Translations under genes and position numbers: made by a program
The notes under the pieces: model-generated
Databases searched by the model: none
What the model was told of the DNA's origin: nothing
Seen by the model: the letters and a program-made list of their open reading frames with translations, nothing else
Part shown: positions 11,146 to 21,985 of the stretch, piece after piece
Position numbering within the stretch: position 1 is the first letter of the stretch
How the letters are laid out: every line of letters begins with the position of its first letter
Assembly (NCBI RefSeq): GCF_905220365.1
Contig: NC_061153.1
Coordinates: forward strand, 12,984,114-13,048,113
Direction: 5' to 3'
Source of the DNA: Vanessa cardui
Taxonomy: Eukaryota > Arthropoda > Insecta > Lepidoptera > Nymphalidae
Length of the DNA: 64,000 nucleotides

Positions 11146-11728
11146 TACTAGAAAATCAAATTTTTGTTAATGCATTCTTGAAGTGTTTGGTATGTAGTTG
11201 ATTGTAGTGAGAAAATGTTTGTTTGTAGTTTGACCAAAAAATCAATTTGGGTCACCCAAGAATGGCCATCCCCCGGATTTCGAAAAAATCAATTTTAACG
11301 GTTGATTTGTATAGGAAATCGTTAGTAGTTGATTGTAGTAAACGAATTTTCGTTTGTAGTTATTTGTTGAATTTTATTTTTTTTATTTATAATTTTATTT
11401 TTTCTTTAAAGTTAATCGTTATTGAACCTTTTGCCTAAATTGTGCTTCATAATAAAAGAATTTTCAAACAATTAAATAATCTTTATTGTTTAATGTAGAT
11501 ACATAACTTATGTATGCAATACATAATATTATATTTTAGGAAAAATAAAATCAAAGTTATTACAGTAATTATTATTTGTTTTATTATTTAAGATTACATT
11601 TATTACTACATTTTCACTAAGAATCTTCAAGTTAGAGGTATGGAAAATGCAGCATTTAAATTAAATTATTTTAAACGGTTTTAATTATATTTTATTACTC
11701 ATAATACGGTATTATATCATTCGTTATA
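11146..11728. other. AT-rich spacer between BEL-1 and Gypsy-1
   Basis: Sequence with two loose repeats of TAGTTGATTGTAGT followed by a GTTTGTAGTT-type phrase (about 11198-11240 and 11328-11360). I see no coding motif and no LTR matching sequence downstream of Gypsy-1. The 5' LTR of Gypsy-1 may have been here but I cannot demonstrate it. Confidence 0.5.
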
Positions 11729-12112
11729 GTGTATTTTTATAATAACAACAATGCCGTAAAACAGTTTATTTTATTGAACGAAATTAAAGACGAACTACAA
11801 GTGCCTATGTTAATAACGGTCGTTGGCGAGGCGACATACGCTTTAATGTGTGATTTATGTGCACCTGAACACCCGAAGGAGAAATCTTTCGACGAGCTGG
11901 TCGACCTGGTCACCAACCATTTGGAGCCACAGCGTTCCGAGATCGCCGAAAGGCATGTATTTCGTCAAAGGCGACAAAGACCGGACGAATCACTCACGAA
12001 TTATTTGCAACATCTGAAACACTTGGCAGTTACATGCAATTTTGGTACGAGACTAGAGGAAAATCTACGTGACCAATTCGTCTCAGGTCTCGCGAGTGAC
12101 GTCATGAGATGA
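11729..12112 (+). pseudogene. gag: Gypsy-1 gag capsid region
   Basis: The frame encodes a retrotransposon gag core: SFDELVDLVTNHLEPQRSEI, AERHVFRQRRQRPDESLTNYL and NLRDQFVSGLASD, a pattern common in Ty3/Gypsy capsids. There is no Met at the start. The listed frame opens at TAGTG-type sequence, so the N-terminus is lost. A stop (after DVMR) separates it from the nucleocapsid part, with A-rich sequence at the break suggesting a frameshift. Confidence 0.8.
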
Positions 12113-12119
12113 AAAAAAA

Positions 12120-12563
12120 ATGTCGACTACGGGAAGGCGGTGGAGCTAGGCTCTGGCATTAGAGGCCGCTGAGAGGCATGCGGTGATGAGTGCTACGGGC
12201 GTCATGTCAGCGGAAGGCGGAGGAGAGGCGGGCGAGGACCTGCACGCGGCGCGCAGCCAGCGCGCACGCTCCTCGCGCTCGGCGGGCGCGGGCGCGGGCG
12301 GCGCGGCGGCCGGCGCGAGCGGGGCCGGCGCGCGCGGTGGCGACGAGTGCTGGCGATGCGGCCGGATGCATCGCGGGAGCAGGTGTCGGTTCGCCAATTA
12401 TAATTGTGATGAGTATCATCAAAGAGGACATTTAAAAGTGATGTGTAAGAAGGCGCAGGGGCGTAGTGAATTTAAGCGTCAAAATTTTATAAGTGAATGT
12501 TCAGATGAGGATTTCTTTAATATTGAGATCTTTACGCAAGGTAACAAGCCTTATTATATTTGA
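12120..12563 (+). pseudogene. gag: Gypsy-1 nucleocapsid with extremely GC-rich linker
   Basis: The frame 12183-12563 carries two Cys/His boxes, CWRCGRMHRGSRC and CDEYHQRGHLKVMC, the second with C-x2-C altered to CDEY. The linker at 12235-12345 is almost pure G and C and encodes Arg/Ala/Gly repeats. Other frames in this linker on both strands are open only because of base composition. The nucleocapsid binds genomic RNA during particle assembly in this family. Confidence 0.75.
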
Positions 12564-12701
12564 TATTGTAGTGGAGGACAAGGAACTTATGTTTGAAATT
12601 GATATCGATGGGTAGTCGTATATCGGCAATAAACGAAAATTGTTATTTAAATCTATTTAAAAAATAAGAGATTTTTAAAGATAATATAATTTTACGTAGT
12701 T

Positions 12702-13124
12702 ATGCTGGGTCAGATCGATTCTATCGGATATATCTTAGTTCGTGTGCAACTGAATACCACAATTACCGATAAATTAAAATTATACATAAGAAAGGGCGGG
12801 GGCCGCCCTCTCCTAGGTCGCAATTGGTTACGGTCTCTGAATATATCACAGATTAATATCCATGAAATAATTGAGGACAATCGATTCGTGGCCCAATTGT
12901 GTAAAGAATATCCCGAAGTGTTTAGGGATGGATTAGGGTCCTGTAATAAAAAACTTCAACTGCAGCTCGTAGATAACAGCGCGGTGTACGTGCGGGCGCG
13001 GCCCGTGCCGCTTGCCCTGCGCGAGCGGGTTGAGCGCGAGCTGGCGCGGCTCGAGCGAGACGGCACTATCTTTCGCGTCGAACATTCCGATTTCGGATTT
13101 TACGTGGGGTACCGGGGACAGTAG
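12702..13124 (+). pseudogene. pol: Gypsy-1 protease end and RT start, internally deleted
   Basis: Begins with the end of the protease (LLGRNWLRSL), followed by the linker CKEYPEVFRDGLG and the RT entry RARPVPLALRERVERELARL. After VEHSDFG the frame jumps, near 13105-13127, to sequence that in another frame reads VVFLDDICVTG. The RT fingers and first catalytic aspartate have been deleted (roughly 150 codons missing compared with relatives). The protease active site is not seen either. Confidence 0.8.
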
Positions 13125-13126
13125 TC

Positions 13127-13771
13127 TTTCTTGACGATATATGTGTCACGGGGGTTAACCGTCAGGCACATTCGAGTAATCTACGGGCTGTAATGGAGCG
13201 TTTACGACAGGCAGGCTTAACGGTTAAATTAAATAAATGTAAATTCTTACAAAGAAATATAACTTACTTAGGTTTCATAATTGATAAAGAGGGTTTACAT
13301 AACGATCCCGATAAACTGGAAGCGATTAAAGCAATCCCAACCCCATCGGACGTAACACAGTTAAAGAGTTTCCTTGGCCTTTTAAACTATTACGGTAAAT
13401 TGATTCCTAACTTGAGGACTATATTACATCCATTACATAACCTATTAAAGAAAAACGTTCGTTGGCATTGGGATTCCCATTGTGTCGCTGCTTTTGAAGA
13501 AGCTAAGAAATCTTTGTTAAGTAAGCGTGTATTGGCGCATTATGAGGAAGGTTTACCGCTCGTGCTGTCAGTGGACAGCAGCGCATACGGCGTCGGCGCA
13601 GTGTTGGCACATCGTTACCCGGACGGTCGGGAGCGCCCCGTGAGCTGTGCCTCTCGTACGTTAAATGAGGCCGAGAAAAAATACAGTCAATTAGATAAGG
13701 AAGCTTTGGCTATATATTTCGGAATAACTAAACACCATCAGTATTTATTTGGTCGACGATTTGTGTTGTAA
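13127..13771 (+). pseudogene. pol: Gypsy-1 RT thumb and RNase H
   Basis: Starts at FLDDICVTG (the catalytic YLDD box with F for Y), then the connection domain VKLNKCKFLQRNITYLGFIID, FLGLLNYYGKLIPNL, and RNase H: LSVDSSAYGVGAVLAH, EKKYSQLDKEALAI and HHQYLFGRRF. A stop follows FVL, where relatives continue with TDHKPL; here GTCACAAACCATTAAC follows, so T-to-A type changes have broken it. Domain order is typical of Ty3/Gypsy, and the flavour is that of Mag-like insect elements. Confidence 0.85.
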
Positions 13772-14455
13772 ACGGGTCACAAACCATTAACTTTTATTTT
13801 TGGGGATTTTTTATCCCCAATTATTCCTCAAACCGCGGCGAGTAGGTTACAGCGATGGGCGGCGCGACTCGCGGGTTACGATTATTCAATCGAGTTTGTG
13901 CGATCGGAACATAACGGACCAACTGACGCCTTATCGCGACTGCCCCTACCGCGCGAGCGGCCCTTTACTCAAGATCTCAGTTATATCAATCTGCTAGAGG
14001 AAACATTGCCTGTTAATTTTAAAGACGTTGCACATGAAACAAAAAATGATCCTACATTAAGTAAAATTTTAAATTATGTAATGTTTCATTGGCCGTCATC
14101 TATAAATTGTGAATATGAGAAACCTTATTATATGCGTAAGAGTGATATATCGGTCGATTTGGGTTGTCTTTTATACAAGTATAGAGTGACAATCCCTCCG
14201 AAATTAAAAATAAAGGTTTTACGAGAGTTACACGAGGGTCATTTGGGAATGAATAAGATGAAGAATATTGCGCGAAATTATGTTTACTGGCCTGGTATAG
14301 ATCAGGATATTGAGCAGACGTGCCGCGAGTGCGTGGTGGTCGGCAGGTGCGCGACGCACCCGCCCGCGCGCCGCTGCACCCGTGGGAGTTTCCCTAACAC
14401 CCTTGGCAACGTTTACACACTGACTTCGGCGACTGTGCGGGCAAACGATTTTTAG
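13772..14455 (+). pseudogene. pol: Gypsy-1 RNase H end and integrase zinc-binding domain
   Basis: Continues with RLQRWAARLAGYDYSIEFV, NGPTDALSRLPLP (the end of RNase H), then LRELHEGHLGMNKMKNIARNYVYWPGID and CREC, the HHCC zinc-binding domain of the integrase. The Cys pair and following residues are partly lost: CRECVVVGRC replaces the usual CxxC spacing. The frame shifts several times between 13771 and 13898. Confidence 0.8.
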
Positions 14456-14904
14456 TGATTGTTGATGCGCACTCAAAGTGGATAGAGGTAGTTTTTATGA
14501 CGAATACAACGGCTAGTGCGACGACTAATGCATTCAGGTCAATATTTGCTAGATTTGGTTTGCCTTCACAGCTGGTCACCGATAATGGCCCACCATTTTT
14601 TTCGGAGGAGTTTAAAAGTTACTGTTTAAAAAATTGCATAAAACATACGACTTCAGCATCCTGTAGGCCACAAGGAAATGGAGAGGCCGAAAATGCCGTT
14701 AAAACTATTAAAAAAGCGATTAAGCGTGCTATGTTTGAAAAATCTGATGTAATGGCCGCAATAAACAAATTCTTATTTCAATATCGGAATTGCGAACATG
14801 CCACGACGGGCGTGTCACCCGCGGTTGCATTGTTAGGTCATAGACTAAGAGGTAGAATGGACGCCTTGCGGCCCGATGTTAAATCGGTCGTGCAAGATAT
14901 ATAG
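14410..14904 (+). pseudogene. pol: Gypsy-1 integrase catalytic core
   Basis: Reads HTDFGDCAG (frame-broken), FLVIVDAHSKWIEV, FGLPSQLVTDNGPPFFSEEF, and ASCRPQGNGEAENAVKTIK. The D, D and E of the DD35E triad are present in VDAHSKW, VTDNGP and GEAENAV. The C-terminal part YRNCEHATTGVSPAVALLG is typical of Gypsy integrases. A stop follows VVQDI. Confidence 0.85.
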
Positions 14905-14964
14905 GTCAAGCAGTCAACGGTAAGGGGAGGACGTCACACTCAATTTGATGTGGGGGCCTAACCA

Positions 14965-15342
14965 GTGTTGGCTAGGAACTTTTCGGTGAAGGGAGACAAG
15001 TGGTCTGAAGCTCACATTTCAGCTAGAACTGGCCCTGTATCTTATAAGGTTAAAATAGCACCGGATATTGAGTTGCGTAGACATGTCGACCAGATAATTT
15101 CGATGCAGAATAAAAATAGGTATTCTTTATCACGCGCTAGTACGGCATGTTCCGATATTAAAAATGAGGATGATGTCGATGCCCAGGGCGACGCCGAGAT
15201 GCCTTGCGATGATAAACAGAGTAAAGAAATAAAACAAGGTTCAGATTATGAAGACGCGATGGAACTATCGGATTCGGAGGATAAACCATCGCCAGGTGCC
15301 TCGGCGCGTGCTTGGAGGACCTATAAGCGTTACAAGCGTTAA
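14965..15342 (+). pseudogene. pol: Gypsy-1 Pol C-terminal tail
   Basis: The open frame reads ARNFSVKGDKWSEAHISARTGPVSYKVKIA and WRRHVDQI-like sequence (RRHVDQIISM), the post-integrase module seen at the end of many insect Gypsy Pol proteins. An acidic tail follows and ends in KRYKR. A frameshift separates it from the integrase core. It has no signal peptide or membrane segment and is not an envelope gene. Confidence 0.7.
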
Positions 15343-16275
15343 TAAATATCTTTATATATTATACATATAATTATACCTATAACTATTCTGTAAAAATTTC
15401 TTTGTACTCCTATTTAATATTTTTATTGTAGTAGATTTAGTTTATTATTGTATCCTATATCCTTTGTACTAAGCGTATTAGGTATTTCTATGTTTACGGG
15501 GGAGACATGGAGGGTATGCGAATAATAAAACAGTTAGCTACTAACGCGCGTTTCATTTACTGCAATAACAAAATAATTGAAACCAAAAAATATAAACAGG
15601 AAATGAAAGTAATTTATATATAGATAATGTCTTTGCAAATTCATTTTACTTATAAATAGTTAGTAATAGTTGTTCTAAATATGTATAAGTATGTTAACGT
15701 AAAATTGTAAGAAGAATTCAACAAAAAATACTTGAAGGTTATGTTACTGACAGTTAAACTCAAATTTCTTTAATTATAAACGATATTAATTCTTCAAACT
15801 TGTTTTAAACTCTTACATTCTTACTTACAGTCCTTGCAATTATAACGTGTGGTATCGTATACTTAGTGTAATAATAACTTTATGTTTACGTACTTCTTGG
15901 AATTTTAATATAATAATTTTAAGCTCCGATAAATAAATCTTTAAGTCAACCATGTCTCAATGTCATTTTTTTCCCTTTTAAGACTAACAAATTAAGTAAA
16001 TTACAGTTTTATTAATTTTAATAATATAAACATTGTAAAATAAGAAAATATAACCTTTAAACTTTTAAAGACATTAGACAATACACGACTTACGAGAAAT
16101 GTCAAATATAATAAAAAATTAAAAATGGCCGAATATATTTTTCTCACTTTTTTTAAGCGTGTGTAAGTGAGATGGATATACAATCTATTTCGATTCATAT
16201 GACGCTTATCGGTTTTACGCAAACGTATAATTTTAAAATAATTATGTAATAATATAAACGTTTTCTAGTATGGTA
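15343..16275. other. Gypsy-1 3' flank, AT-rich, no gene
   Basis: A purine-rich run (ACGGGGGAGACATGGAGGG, about 15498-15516) could be the polypurine tract of Gypsy-1 with an LTR starting near TGGAGGG, but no matching 5' LTR is visible. The remainder is AT-rich without recognisable motifs. From 16276 the LINE-J tail begins. Confidence 0.4.
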
Positions 16276-16436
16276 TGTCAAATCAAATCAAATCAAATCA
16301 TATCAAATCAAATCAAATCAAATCAAAATAAACTTTATTCAAGTAGGCTTTTATAAGCACTTTTGAATCGTCATTTTACAATTAAGTGAAGCTACCTCCG
16401 GTTCGGAAAGTAGATTCTACCGAGAAGAACCGGCAA
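16276..16436 (-). mobile_element. LINE-J, extreme 3' end only
   Basis: A (ATCAAA)n run is followed by the LINE-J 3' UTR (ATAAACTTTATTCAAGTAGG, then the GGTTCGGAAAGTAGATTCTA block). Only about 160 bp of the element is present, 5'-truncated at 16436. Orientation is minus. Confidence 0.85.
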
Positions 16437-16439
16437 GCA

Positions 16440-17662
16440 ATGTGTGTCAAAATGTCCGAGAATTTAATTAAATGTGCGAACTGTAATGTGATTATTTCGG
16501 AAGTTTTGGCGTTTGTACGCAATAAACATGATGTTATGGACAATGAGAGTCTCATAAGGATTTGTCAGTCTGCTTTTTCTGAAGAGGAGATTGATAAGGC
16601 GAAGAAATTATTGTTTACGACCGTTAAGACTAAACAAAAGTGTGTGTCTCGCCGTAAACAAAAAAAGCAAAAGAATCTCGATGACATTATTGCTGTGTTT
16701 AAGCCAATAGATCCTGAACAAATACCCGTGTTTGTGGCTTAGGATCTGCACAAATTACCGCCTATCTGTTTCGATCACATAGATGTCACGAAGATATTAA
16801 AAAAATTACTGATTTTACAAGCTGAAATTAAGCAGATCAAAAGCAACTGTGTCACTACAGATTTACTGGAAGAATTGGAACAAAATTTTCAAACAGTTAG
16901 GTCACCGTTATCTTTGTTTAGCGATGATAAAATTAATATTCGAAAATGAGGGTATTTTAGAGACAGCCGACCGATACGACTACCGCACGTGACGTCGGAG
17001 CTCAACGCTGATGCGGACGGCCGCACGACGTGTGACGCGACTAACGGCAATGACAATATGGGCGTGATTACGAGTGCACTCACTAACAATACAAACAATG
17101 ATTTATTAAACAAACCATCGTATCGTTCTCTCTTCCACTCTAAGGTAATTAACAACGTTGTTCCGGCTGCACCTGTGAGCTCGCCTGTACTAGGTAGTAG
17201 GCTTATGGATACTAAGGGGATTAATAATTATAGTGATTTAATGGATAAAAATAAACAGCAGATCTCTGTCGGTAATATGATACTAGCAAAAGATACATGT
17301 GTTGAAAGTAAACGCAGTGAAGGTTGGACTGTAGTCCAGCGACGTAAGTCACAAAATTGATTGACTGGCAAAACTGGAAAGGCAGTTTCATCGCCCTCGG
17401 GAAAGTTCAAAGCAGCGGGGATAAAAATTCCCTTACTTATATCAAATTTAAGTAAACAGACTACTGAACAGGATATAGTTGAATATATTGAGAGTAAAAC
17501 CCAGGAGCGTGTGCACTTAGAAAAAAACAGTATGAAACGCGATAAGCACATATACCTGAATGACAATTTATGGCCAGAAGGTATAACGTTTCGACGTTTT
17601 ATCTTCTTTAAAAACATTTGGCTAGAGATAACTCTGCGATTATTGAAGATGTCTTACAATCA
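16440..17662 (+). pseudogene. LINE-Z ORF1
   Basis: Starts at ATG 16440 or, better, 16452 (MSENLIKCANC). The protein has CANCNVIISEVLAFV, then ICQSAFSEEEIDKAKKLL, and DDIIAVFKPIDPE. After an in-frame stop at 16742 the same protein continues with LHKLPPICFDHIDVT in a broken frame. Further pieces are GWTVVQRRKSQN and IPLLISNLSKQTTEQDIVEYI, an RRM-like end. I recognise this as the first ORF of a common lepidopteran CR1/Jockey-type LINE. It probably binds element RNA. At least one stop and two frameshifts disable it. Confidence 0.7.
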
Positions 17663-17664
17663 TA

Positions 17665-19570
17665 ATGGATAAAGTGGACAAAAAGAAAGTTATTATTTCC
17701 TCTTTTAATTGTAAATCGATTAGAAGATCAACGGAGTGTGTACGATTATGCAAAACATCTGACGTCATCGCCCTACAGGAGACCTGGCTTTGGTCGCATG
17801 AACTGACGTATTTGAGTAGCTTGGATTACAACTTCGCATACACGGGCAAGTCATCAATTGATACGACGATGGGAGTCGTCAAGGGAAGACCTTATGGTAG
17901 AGTTGCCTTGCTGTGGAGAAAAGCCGCCTTTCAGTCTGTGTCTTTGTTTCGTGTAATTAAGATAGTGATCGCTTAGTAGCAATAAAAATTGTGCATGATA
18001 ACCGTGAAATACTTTTGTTTTCTGTGTATATGCCATTTGATAATAGTAACAGTGATAGCTTAATTGAATTCAGTGAATGCTTAAGTCAAATATGTGCAAT
18101 AATAGACAGTAGAACTATTACCCAGTGATACACACACTTTCGTTTGTCAGGCTAGTGGTTCTCAGCGGTGGTTAGACCACTGTATAGTAACTGATGCAGC
18201 GAGAAATCTGTTTGTCAAGAGTGTATTGTACAGGGTTTATGCCTCGGATCATTATCGTGTTAGTTTTGAATGTGATCTCACTATTATCAATCCTAAAGTA
18301 GTTAAGAGCAATGTAATTGTTGATAGGGTGAAATGGGGGGAAAGAGACAACATTCAAATAAATATCAAGAATATTGTTTTTCTAAATTGAAATAAATTGA
18401 ATTGTCTACAGAATGTTGTTTTAAAACATATGAAAACTCTAGTCACCATAAATTAATAGATAACATGTATGAAAATATAGTATGAGTACTGAGAGAGGGC
18501 GCTTATTATACGTATGTTGAAAATAAAAAAGTAAGAAAACAATGTTGAAGATATCAGTGAGCCAAGAGACATTGCCAGATTGTTTTAGCGGCATTTTAAA
18601 GTCGAGTCACCTTTACCTAGCGGACAAAGGGAGCTCGGCGCTGAGTCTGGTGCAAATAATTTCTCTAACATATTCACTGTTGAGAAAATTGCTTCTGTTA
18701 TTAATAGCATGGTGAGAGGAAAGTCTCCAGGGCACGATGATCTCAGTGTCGAGCACCTTAGGTACGCTAGCCCACAGTTACCGCAGGTCCTTTTTTTTTT
18801 AATCTATGTCTTGGACACGGGTACCTTCCGCAGAAATTGATGCATACGGTAGTTGTGCCAATTATTGAGAACAAAACTGGGGATGCCTCTGACATTTCCA
18901 ATTACAGGCCAATATCTTTGGCTACTGTAATTGCTAAGGTGCTGGACATTTTGCTTGACAAACAGCTTGCTGAGCATTTTGAACCTCATGACGCACACTT
19001 TGGGTTCAGACCTGGACTGTCTACTGAGAGTGCCGTACTGTGTCTCAAGCAGACTGTACAATACTATACAGCTAGAAAAACGCCAATCTTCGCGTGTTTT
19101 TTGGACCTGTTGAAAGCTTTTGACCTTGTGTCTTATGATGTACTTTGGGAAAAACTGTATAAGGATACGACTTTACCACCTGAAACTGTATCTTTGTTTA
19201 AGTACTGGTATCGTAATCAAACAAACTGTCTTAGGTGGGCGGGGGCTTACTCGGACGTGTACAGGTTGGAATGCGGGGTGCGGCAGGGGGGGTTGAGTTC
19301 GCCCCGGCTCTTCAATCTGTACATGAACCGGCTGATCGGTGAGCTCGGTGGTGCCAGTGTCGGATGTTACGTTGATGGTATTTGTATGAACAACATTAGC
19401 TATGCTGATGACATGGTACTATTGAGCCCATCAGTTGGCTCTCTTCTTCACTGAAAAGTCAGCTTATGGTATTTGGATCTGGCTCCAAATCATACTCGGA
19501 GATACCGGTGGTCTCGCTCTGTGGCACACCGCTGTGCCGGGTAAGCAAGTTTAAATACCTGGTCCATTGG
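17665..19570 (+). pseudogene. LINE-Z ORF2, 5' part (endonuclease and RT), cut by Copia-1
   Basis: The first part encodes the endonuclease start (FNCKSIRRS, IALQETWLW) and its end (RWLDHCIVTD, SDHYRVSF) with a deletion between. The RT follows: GKSPGHDDLSVEHL, NYRPISLATVIAKVLD, ACFLDLLKAFDLV, GVRQGGLSSPRLFNLYMN and the catalytic SYADDMVLLSPS. A stop lies near 19453. The frame ends at KFKYLVHW, exactly where the Copia-1 LTR begins. It resumes at 28188. CR1/Jockey group by motif. Confidence 0.85.
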
Positions 19571-19716
19571 TTTGAGAAAAATAAAACAACTTGCTTGCAA
19601 CGGATTTGTCAACGACTGAACTTTTTTATTAATACAAAAGAACGAACGAACATTACTTCACATAGCTGCCAAAAGATGGCGTTCATGTGCCTATCTATAT
19701 TTTGTTATTTACAATA
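19571..19716 (-). repeat. Copia-1 3' LTR
   Basis: 146 bp, the same length as the copy at 28037-28182, with a handful of base differences by eye (for example AATACAAAAG against AAACAAAAG-type, and CATGTGCC against CGTGTGCC). In element sense it begins TATTGTAAATAAC (TGTTG in the other LTR) and ends CTCAAA (CTCACA in the other), so both TG and CA ends have mutated here. Confidence 0.92.
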
Positions 19717-19727
19717 CTCCCACTCAA
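19717..19727 (-). promoter_or_regulatory. Copia-1 polypurine tract
   Basis: In element sense the bases just before the 3' LTR read TTTTGAGTGGGAG, a purine run directly abutting the LTR. This is where plus-strand DNA synthesis is primed in Copia elements. Confidence 0.8.
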
Positions 19728-20735
19728 AATAATTATAGGCACATTTAAGGGGACTACAGGAGCTAATTGCCCTTGAGAATCACGCGCACACACTTACACT
19801 AACGACAAAAACGGCATGTCCCCGCGCGCACTACGCTTAGCGAGGCGGCGAGGTTACGCCTGAATATTCCAATAGATGGCGCCGAACCGCCGCGCGCCGC
19901 GCCGAGCGAAAGCGAAGCGAAGTCAATTCTATCAATTCTATCAATCATAGATTTCATAAAAATAGACAGGACAACAGAATTATTTTAATTTCTTTGTGTC
20001 ATTTAAAAAATTATGATAAAATTAAACTGAATTAATTAAACTTAAATTATTATTATTTTATGTACAAAAAATAGTTAATTTAAACATTTTTTTCTTTAAT
20101 TTTTACTGTATCAATTCAATTAGTTGTAATACTAAATATTAAATCGTACCTATTTTAAATTTTGTAAGTTAAGCGATTTATTAAATAAAATTGGAACTGT
20201 TCGTAATTTGTACACTGACAAAAAGCGTAGAGTTTGTTCGTTTTACTAATATCGGTACACAAAGAAAAAAAATTTAGTTAAAAAAGTCAGCATCAAAAAG
20301 TTACTATAAAAATAATATCGTCAAGTCGGTTTAGTAGAATTATTGGTTAACTCGGTCAATCACAGTGGGTTTAGTCATAAATCTCATAAAAATAGTTTGG
20401 ATATTAGAATTATTTGTATTGTTTTTGACTGATATTTGAAATAAAACTGATTCAATTAAATTCAAATATTTTTATTTATTTTTGGTTTAACAAAAAAACA
20501 AATAAATTTCGTTTCAATTTTTTTATTAAAATATTTTTTTTAATTATTCGTTCGTCGTCGTTCGTTATTAAAATATCTTGGATACTTGCAATCAATATTT
20601 CACCCACTTTCACTGAAGCTACGAGCTAAAATTTTTCAATTGATACTATTTCCAATCTTTAAAAAATATTGAATTACGTATATGACACTTCTAAATATTT
20701 TAGTTCTTTGGTTCACAACAATTACATATTTCAAG

Positions 20736-20830
20736 ATGGCCCAGTGGGTAGAACGCGCGCATCTTATTGCGGGTTCAAACCCAGGCAAGCACCACTAAAT
20801 ATTCATGTGATGTGCTAATTTGTATTTATT
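20736..20830 (+). mobile_element. tRNA-derived SINE head, truncated
   Basis: Contains GGCCCAGTGGGTAGAACGCG (box A like) and GCGGGTTCAAACCCAGGC (box B like), then AAGCACCACTAAATATTCATGTG. I recognise this as the 5' part of a widespread lepidopteran SINE. The tRNA-unrelated body is missing. It lies inside the TTAA-flanked element. Confidence 0.65.
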
Positions 20831-21055
20831 TATTTTTTTATTATTAAATTTCATCCATACATAACTATATTTCCTATTATAAACAAAATTGATAAAATTA
20901 AACTCTAACGTAATAGAAATAGCTTCCGTGTTATTTTTTTTCGATTTTCTTAATTCTGAAAAAATAAATGCATAGTTGTTAGGAATTAAATTTTAATAAT
21001 TATAAAATATATATTTTTTTAAATATAGTCCTTTAAAAATAATATAAATTTAGTT

Positions 21056-21126
21056 CAGGGTGCGGGGATCGAACCCGCACATTCTTCTTGGACTTGCTTG
21101 CATTGACCAAATACTCCATGGTGACT
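21056..21126 (-). other. tRNA-like remnant
   Basis: On the minus strand, TGTGCGGGTTCGATCCCCGC resembles a T-arm with box B and a pairing stem. Upstream sequence does not give a convincing acceptor stem or D-arm. It may be a second SINE head or a tRNA pseudogene. There is no sign of a functional tRNA. Confidence 0.35.
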
Positions 21127-21985
21127 GTAAGAAATCTGTCGAAAAATCTGATTCTATGCGAACTAATTGCATTGTTTTCAATAAATGTTTCCAATAATCA
21201 TTATTTATAATATATATATCTATATATATATATATGTTTACTAATTAAATACTCTTACCTTTTCATATTATCTTTCATATGTTCGGCTTTTTAATTTATA
21301 TGAACGTTTTTTAGTTTTCTTCACAGATTGTACTTTATTTCCCATGTTTACAAAATTAAACTTTATAAAAAATAGCTTAACAAAAAAATAAATGGCTAAC
21401 TACAACTAGACTATTTTAACTTAATATATTTATTTACATAAAAGAATAATATTCGACAATTAATTTACAATTAAAATGACACAAAAAATAAAATCTACGA
21501 GATTTTATTCGCAACGATGCGGTGAAAAGAGCGACACGTCTGTATAGCAACAGGCCTCGGCCGGCAGTGTCTGTACGAGGCGCTCACGCACACATGCTTA
21601 CGCATTTTGGTCGAAAATAAGAAAAACTGATTTAAAAAAAAATCTATTGATTTTACTAAATAATTAAGATAATAAATTTTTAGTATATTGTTTGTAGAAT
21701 AATCTGACAAAAGACCAAAATTATTGAAGGTATATAAGTGTAGTTCAAAAACAAAAAAAGACTTTTTTAGAGGTAACTTTGCTATTTTTTTCTATCGTAC
21801 CAAATTAATTACATCATGTTTTCAACACAATTAATAACTAGCGTCTATCCTGAAGATTAACATATATTTTTTTCATTTGGTTTATTGCATTGGATTACAT
21901 ACTTTTTGGCATTTTAAAACTTGCATTTAGCTCATGTAGTCCCCTTAAAACAAATTTTATAAGTAAAAACAAAGTCTAATAAAAA

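Larger units (their letters stand above)
19745..21948. mobile_element. 2.2-kb non-coding element with TIRs and TTAA target duplication
   Basis: The left end GGGGACTACAGGAGCTAATTGC (19749-19770) and the reverse complement of 21923-21944 match at 20 of 22 positions. Each is flanked by TTAA. It lies between the Copia-1 pol stop codon and its polypurine tract, so it is an insertion into Copia-1. The body is AT-rich with GC-rich ends and has no long reading frame. TTAA duplication is known for piggyBac and some Sola elements, but the GGGG start does not fit classic piggyBac. The superfamily is undecided. Confidence 0.7.

Noticed and set aside
12146..12435. Several overlapping open frames on both strands, rich in Arg, Ala, Pro
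   Set aside because: They result from the GC-rich nucleocapsid linker of Gypsy-1. Only the frame with Cys/His boxes has a known counterpart.
14965..15342. Possible envelope gene of Gypsy-1
   Set aside because: No signal peptide, membrane segment or furin-type site. It matches the post-integrase tail of Pol. No element in the window has a visible envelope gene.
15498..15640. 3' LTR of Gypsy-1
   Set aside because: A purine tract is present, but I find no second copy upstream of gag, so an LTR cannot be shown from this window.
19566..19735. Possibility that the 146-bp repeats are two solitary LTRs or SINEs
   Set aside because: The ATTGG duplication, PBS, polypurine tract and gag-pol between them show one complete element.
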